A program made the translations under genes and the position numbers. DNA of 64,000 bases from Hydrogenophaga palleronii NBRC 102513 (lineage in GTDB: Bacteria; Pseudomonadota; Gammaproteobacteria; Burkholderiales; Burkholderiaceae_C), in NCBI RefSeq assembly GCF_001571225.1, contig NZ_BCTJ01000001.1:186001-250000 (forward strand), written 5' to 3'. The notes below the pieces were generated by a model, which ran no database searches, had not been told where the DNA came from, and saw only the letters and a list, made by a program, of their open reading frames with translations. Shown here piece after piece: positions 60,694 to 64,000 of this stretch. Position 1 is the stretch's first letter, and the number at the start of each line of letters is the position of its first letter.

Positions 60694-61647
60694 ATGTTCG
60701 ACTCTACGTCCGATCTCATCCTGCACCACTACGCCAGCTCGCCTTTTTCCGAAAAGGTGCGCCTGATGCTGGGCCACAAACACCTGGCCTGGCAGAGCGT
60801 GAACATCCCGCGCATCCTGCCCAAGCCCGACGTGCTCGCGCTCACCGGCGGTTACCGCCGCACGCCTTTCCTGCAGGTTGGCGCCGACATCTTCTGCGAC
60901 ACCGCGCTGATCTGCGACGTGCTGGAACACCGCCAACCCACGCCGCCGCTGTACCCCGAGCACCACAAGGGCGTGGCGCGCGTGCTGGCGCAGTGGGCCG
61001 ACAGCACGCTGTTCTGGGCCGCCATGGGCCACAACCTCAGCCCCAAGGGCGCGGCCGCCCTGTTCGCCGGCCAACCACCCGAAGCCGCACAGGCCTTTGC
61101 GGCCGACCGGGGCGCCATGCGTGGCGGCATGACCAGCCTGCGCCCGGGCGACGCCACCGCCGCCTACCGCAGTTACCTGCGCCGCCTTGCGACCATGGTG
61201 GAAGAGCAGCCCTTCCTGCTGGGCGCGGCACCGTGCGTGGCCGACTTCGCGGCCTACCACCCGCTGTGGTTCACCCGCGTGGTCACCCCGGCCGTGGCCG
61301 GTGTGCTGGATGCCACGCCACAGCTGATCGAATGGATGGACCGCATGGCCGCAATCGGCCACGGCAAGATGAGCAAGATGTCGGCCTCCGATGCCATCGC
61401 CATCGCCATCGCCGCTGCCGCCGAACCGGCGCCGCTGGGCGACGAGGTGTTCCAGGACGATCACCACATTCCGCTCGGCAGCCGCGTCACCGTGGCCGCC
61501 GAGTCGTTCGGGCAGGAGCCCACCGAGGGCATTCTGCGCGCCGCCACGCGCACCCGCTACACGCTGGAGCGCGAGGACGCAAGGGCAGGGCGGCTGCACG
61601 TGCACTTTCCGCGCATCGGTTATGTCTTGAGGGAAGTGCGCGTTTGA
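60694..61647 (+). CDS. Glutathione S-transferase family protein
   Basis: 317-aa protein with an N-terminal thioredoxin-like GST domain (ILHHYASSPFSEKVRLMLGHK, catalytic Ser candidates, TGGYRRTPFLQVGADIFCDT) and a helical GST C-domain (LGAAPCVADFAAYHPLWF). About 80 extra residues at the C-terminus form a separate beta-rich tail. The extension is not part of canonical GSTs. Stop overlaps the next start (TTGA). Confidence 0.86.
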   Translation: MFDSTSDLILHHYASSPFSEKVRLMLGHKHLAWQSVNIPRILPKPDVLALTGGYRRTPFLQVGADIFCDTALICDVLEHRQPTPPLYPEHHKGVARVLAQWADSTLFWAAMGHNLSPKGAAALFAGQPPEAAQAFAADRGAMRGGMTSLRPGDATAAYRSYLRRLATMVEEQPFLLGAAPCVADFAAYHPLWFTRVVTPAVAGVLDATPQLIEWMDRMAAIGHGKMSKMSASDAIAIAIAAAAEPAPLGDEVFQDDHHIPLGSRVTVAAESFGQEPTEGILRAATRTRYTLEREDARAGRLHVHFPRIGYVLREVRV

Positions 61648-62108
61648 GAGTCACCGAACTGCGCTGGCGCTGCCTGCCCTTTGACGCCTTGCACGCCCGC
61701 ACGCTCTATGCCTTGCTGCAACTGCGCACCGAGGTCTTTGTGATGGAACAGGCCTGCATCTTTCAAGACATGGACGGCGCCGACGCCGCGTGTTTCCACC
61801 TGCTCGGCGAAGCGGCCGACACCGGCGTGCTGGTGGCCAGCGCGCGCCTGGTGCCGGCCGGCCTGAAGTTCACCGAGGCCAGCATCGGCCGAGTGGTCAC
61901 GCGGCCCGACGCGCGCGGCGGCGGCCTGGGCCATGTGCTGATGCGCGAAGCGGTGAGCGCCCTGCACGGCCTGTGGGGCGTGCAGCCGATCCGCATCGGC
62001 GCGCAGGCGCGGCTGGAGGCGTTTTACCGCCAGCACGGCTTTGTGCCCGATGGCGGGATCTACATCGAAGACGGCATCGACCACATTGAAATGACGCGAG
62101 CCGCCTGA
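61644..62108 (+). CDS. ElaA-like GNAT N-acetyltransferase
   Basis: 154 aa, colinear with E. coli ElaA: LYALLQLRTEVFVMEQACIFQDMDGAD, IGRVVTRPDARGGGLGHVLMREAV (acetyl-CoA loop RxxGxG variant), IGAQARLEAFYRQHGFVPDG and EDGIDHIEM. The only start that keeps the full N-terminus is TTG at 61644, overlapping the GST stop by 4 bp. Substrate unknown. Confidence 0.85.
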   Translation: MRVTELRWRCLPFDALHARTLYALLQLRTEVFVMEQACIFQDMDGADAACFHLLGEAADTGVLVASARLVPAGLKFTEASIGRVVTRPDARGGGLGHVLMREAVSALHGLWGVQPIRIGAQARLEAFYRQHGFVPDGGIYIEDGIDHIEMTRAA

Positions 62109-62142
62109 GCCTTTCACACCACAACACACAGGAGACAACAAG

Positions 62143-63048
62143 ATGATTCAGGACTTCAAGGGCAAGACCGCGGTGCTCACCGGCGCGGGCTCGGGCTTCG
62201 GCCTGGAGTGCGCGCGCATCGGTGCGAAGCTGGGCATGAACCTGGTGCTGGTGGATGTGCAGCAGGACGCGCTCGACAAAGCCACGGCCGAGCTGCAGGC
62301 CACCGGCGTGCAACTGCTCTCGCGCAAGGTTGACGTGTCGGATCAGGCGCAGATGGAAGCCCTGGCCGCCGACGTGTTCAAGACCTTCGGCGCTCCGCAC
62401 TTCGTCTTCAACAACGCGGGCGTGGGCTCGGCCGGCCTGATCTGGGAAAACTCGGTGAAAGACTGGGAGTGGGTGCTGGGCGTCAACGTCTGGGGCGTGA
62501 TCCACGGCGTGCGCCTGTTCACCCCGATGATGCTGGACGCTGCCAGCAAAGACCCGAACTGGCGCGGCCACATCGTCAACACCGCCAGCATGGCCGGCCT
62601 GCTCACACCGCCCAACATGGGCATCTACAACGTGAGCAAGCACGCCGTGGTGAGCCTGACCGAAACGCTTTACCAGGATCTGAAGCTGGTGAGCGACCAG
62701 CTCAGCGCCAGCGTCTTGTGCCCGTACTTCGTGCCCACCGGCATCAGCCAGAGCCACCGCAACAAGCCGGCCGACCTGGCCGACGAGAAGGCCACGCAAA
62801 GCCAGCTGATCGGTCAGGCCATGAGCGACAAGGCGGTGAGCTCGGGCAAGGTGACGGCGGCCGAGGTGGCGCAGCTGGTGTTCGACGCCATCAGCGCCGA
62901 CCGCTTCTACATCTTCAGCCACCCGCGCGCGCTGGGCAATGTGCGCGCGCGCATGGAAGGCATCGTGAACATCACCAACCCGGCCGACCCGTTCCTCGAA
63001 CGGCCCGAGATCGGCGTCGGCCTGCGCGCGGCCTTGCGCAAGGCATAG
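62143..63048 (+). CDS. SDR-family oxidoreductase
   Basis: 301-aa short-chain dehydrogenase: TGAGSGFGLECARIGAK cofactor loop, DV at the adenine position, NNAG, catalytic Y162 and K166 in YNVSK. The C-terminus is longer than in classical SDRs. CAGGAGA ribosome site. Lies in line with ElaA and ogt; substrate unknown. Confidence 0.9.
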   Translation: MIQDFKGKTAVLTGAGSGFGLECARIGAKLGMNLVLVDVQQDALDKATAELQATGVQLLSRKVDVSDQAQMEALAADVFKTFGAPHFVFNNAGVGSAGLIWENSVKDWEWVLGVNVWGVIHGVRLFTPMMLDAASKDPNWRGHIVNTASMAGLLTPPNMGIYNVSKHAVVSLTETLYQDLKLVSDQLSASVLCPYFVPTGISQSHRNKPADLADEKATQSQLIGQAMSDKAVSSGKVTAAEVAQLVFDAISADRFYIFSHPRALGNVRARMEGIVNITNPADPFLERPEIGVGLRAALRKA

Positions 63049-63107
63049 CATGAGCCGGGCACCATGTCATGCGCTGCACGCGGCGCTCTGCGAGGTGGGG
63101 CGCTGAC

Positions 63108-63662
63108 ATGGGCGAGGGCGGCCATGCCCTGTTTGACACCGCGCTCGGTGCCTGCGGCGTGGCCTGGGATGCCGGCGGCGTGCTGGCGGTGCAACTGCCC
63201 GAACCCGACGCAGCCGGCACGCGCCGGCGCCTGCTGAAGGGCCTGCCGCCTTTGCCCGAGAGCAGCACACCACCGCCCGAAGCCCGGGCCGTCATCGAGG
63301 GTGTGCAGGCCCTGCTGGCGGGGCAGTCGCGCAGCGACCTGCGCGAGCTGGCTCTCAACATGGACCGCCTCACACCGTTCCAGCGCGAGGTGTACGCCAT
63401 CGCCCGCGCGATTCCACCCGGCCAGGCCCGCACCTACGGCGAGATCGCACGCGAGCTGGGCGACGTGGGCCTGTCACGCGCGGTCGGGCAGGCGCTTGGC
63501 CACAACCCGTTCGCCCCGGTCGTGCCCTGCCACCGCGTGCTGGCCGCCGGCAACCGGCCCGGTGGTTTCTCGGCCGAGGGCGGCACCGTGACCAAGATGC
63601 GCATGCTGGCGATCGAAGGCGCCTGGCCTCAGGGCACGGCGCCCTTGTTTGACGATCTCTGA
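63108..63662 (+). CDS. ogt: Methylated-DNA--[protein]-cysteine S-methyltransferase
   Basis: 184-aa DNA repair protein that removes O6-alkyl groups from guanine onto its own C141 in VPCHRVL. Helix-turn-helix part TPFQREVYAIARAIPPGQARTYGEIA and the C-terminal GGFSAEGG loop are present. The ATG at 63108 follows GAGGTGGGG. The end overlaps the convergent acyltransferase gene by 34 bp. Confidence 0.93.
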   Translation: MGEGGHALFDTALGACGVAWDAGGVLAVQLPEPDAAGTRRRLLKGLPPLPESSTPPPEARAVIEGVQALLAGQSRSDLRELALNMDRLTPFQREVYAIARAIPPGQARTYGEIARELGDVGLSRAVGQALGHNPFAPVVPCHRVLAAGNRPGGFSAEGGTVTKMRMLAIEGAWPQGTAPLFDDL

Positions 63663-64000
63663 ACGGCGTCGACCGCCGGCCGGGTCCGCTTGAGCTGCGG
63701 TGCGAGAGAAAACGGCCGCTCCACCAGCAGGAACAAGGCCGCGGAGGGCAACAAGGTCACCACAAACATGGGGGCCAGCATGGCCCAGAAGAACCAGCTG
63801 CCGAACTGCACCCCGGGCAGCACGCGCGAGAGCAGCAGGAACGCGGCGCTGATCGTCAGGCCGTGGATGAGGTAGTACGAGTAGCTCATGTTGCCGAGCC
63901 AGCGCAACGGCGTCCAGCAGAACGCGCGCGCCAGCAGCGAGTTTGGCCGGCTGAAGCAGGCCAGGCAGAACACCAGCAGGGCAGCGCTCTGGATCACGTA
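63629..64000 (-). CDS. Acyltransferase-3 family membrane protein, C-terminal part
   Basis: The last 123 codons of a gene entering from the right edge. LGNMSYSYYLIHGLTISAAFLLL is the near-C-terminal signature of OafA/YrhL-type O-acyltransferases, followed by another membrane segment and LFLLVERPFSL. Such proteins acylate surface sugars. Its 3' end overlaps ogt by 34 bp in convergent orientation. The catalytic N-terminal part lies outside the window. Confidence 0.82.
   Translation of the reverse strand, partial: YVIQSAALLVFCLACFSRPNSLLARAFCWTPLRWLGNMSYSYYLIHGLTISAAFLLLSRVLPGVQFGSWFFWAMLAPMFVVTLLPSAALFLLVERPFSLAPQLKRTRPAVDAVQRSSNKGAVP

Overview
The window is a 64 kb piece of a high-GC chromosome from a betaproteobacterium, most likely Comamonadaceae (Hydrogenophaga-like). 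This rests on protein style, the tight map-glnD pair, the yciB-bolA-parvulin operon and the Liv-type transporter beside fatty-acid genes. It is inferred from reading, not from a database match. No tRNA, rRNA, CRISPR array or insertion sequence was recognised. Coding density is very high, with many 1-4 bp start/stop overlaps.

Layout. 1-8.7 kb: end of a Gly-rich lipoprotein gene (-), peptide deformylase, a first tripartite RND efflux operon (outer-membrane factor, adaptor, permease; +), a cluster of four hairpins, and a histone H1-like basic protein (-). 8.9-17.7 kb: map-glnD (-) divergent from purL, a DUF2164 gene and a PhyH-type dioxygenase. 17.7-19.2 kb: two broken genes, a DUF808 membrane protein with a one-base deletion in a G run and a decayed TIR-domain gene. 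19.2-26.2 kb: hemerythrin-like protein, rRNA hydroxylase RlhA, hydrolase/DUF1624 pair, yciB-bolA-parvulin, and a TerB-like protein. 26.2-35.3 kb: a second RND operon of MdtABC type with two permeases, read leftward from a Fur-box-like site. 35.7-41 kb: LLM flavin oxidoreductase, cysK, msrB, selO and an AraC-type regulator, all (-). 41.1-63.7 kb: one long rightward run with an esterase, acyl-CoA ligase, Liv-type ABC importer (SBP, H, M, G, F), a bifunctional beta-oxidation protein, thiolase, thioesterases, two acyl-CoA dehydrogenases, SDRs, an MDR reductase, GST, GNAT and ogt. The end of a membrane acyltransferase gene (-) closes the window.

How the genes fit together. The 43-61 kb stretch holds a complete acid uptake and beta-oxidation set: import, CoA activation, dehydrogenation, hydration/oxidation, thiolysis and thioesterases. 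A sharp 12-bp palindrome sits on the promoter of the beta-oxidation operon, as expected for a TetR-type fatty-acid regulator, but no such regulator is encoded here. The cysK/msrB/selO group suggests sulfur and redox maintenance.

The most unusual feature is a family of at least seven intergenic elements of about 80-100 bp at 36.8, 38.3, 46.0, 50.1, 56.3, 57.7 and 58.9 kb. Each starts within about 20 nt after a stop codon, in the sense orientation of the gene it follows. They share a nested hairpin whose stems change by compensating base pairs between copies, so the conserved thing appears to be an RNA (or cruciform) structure.
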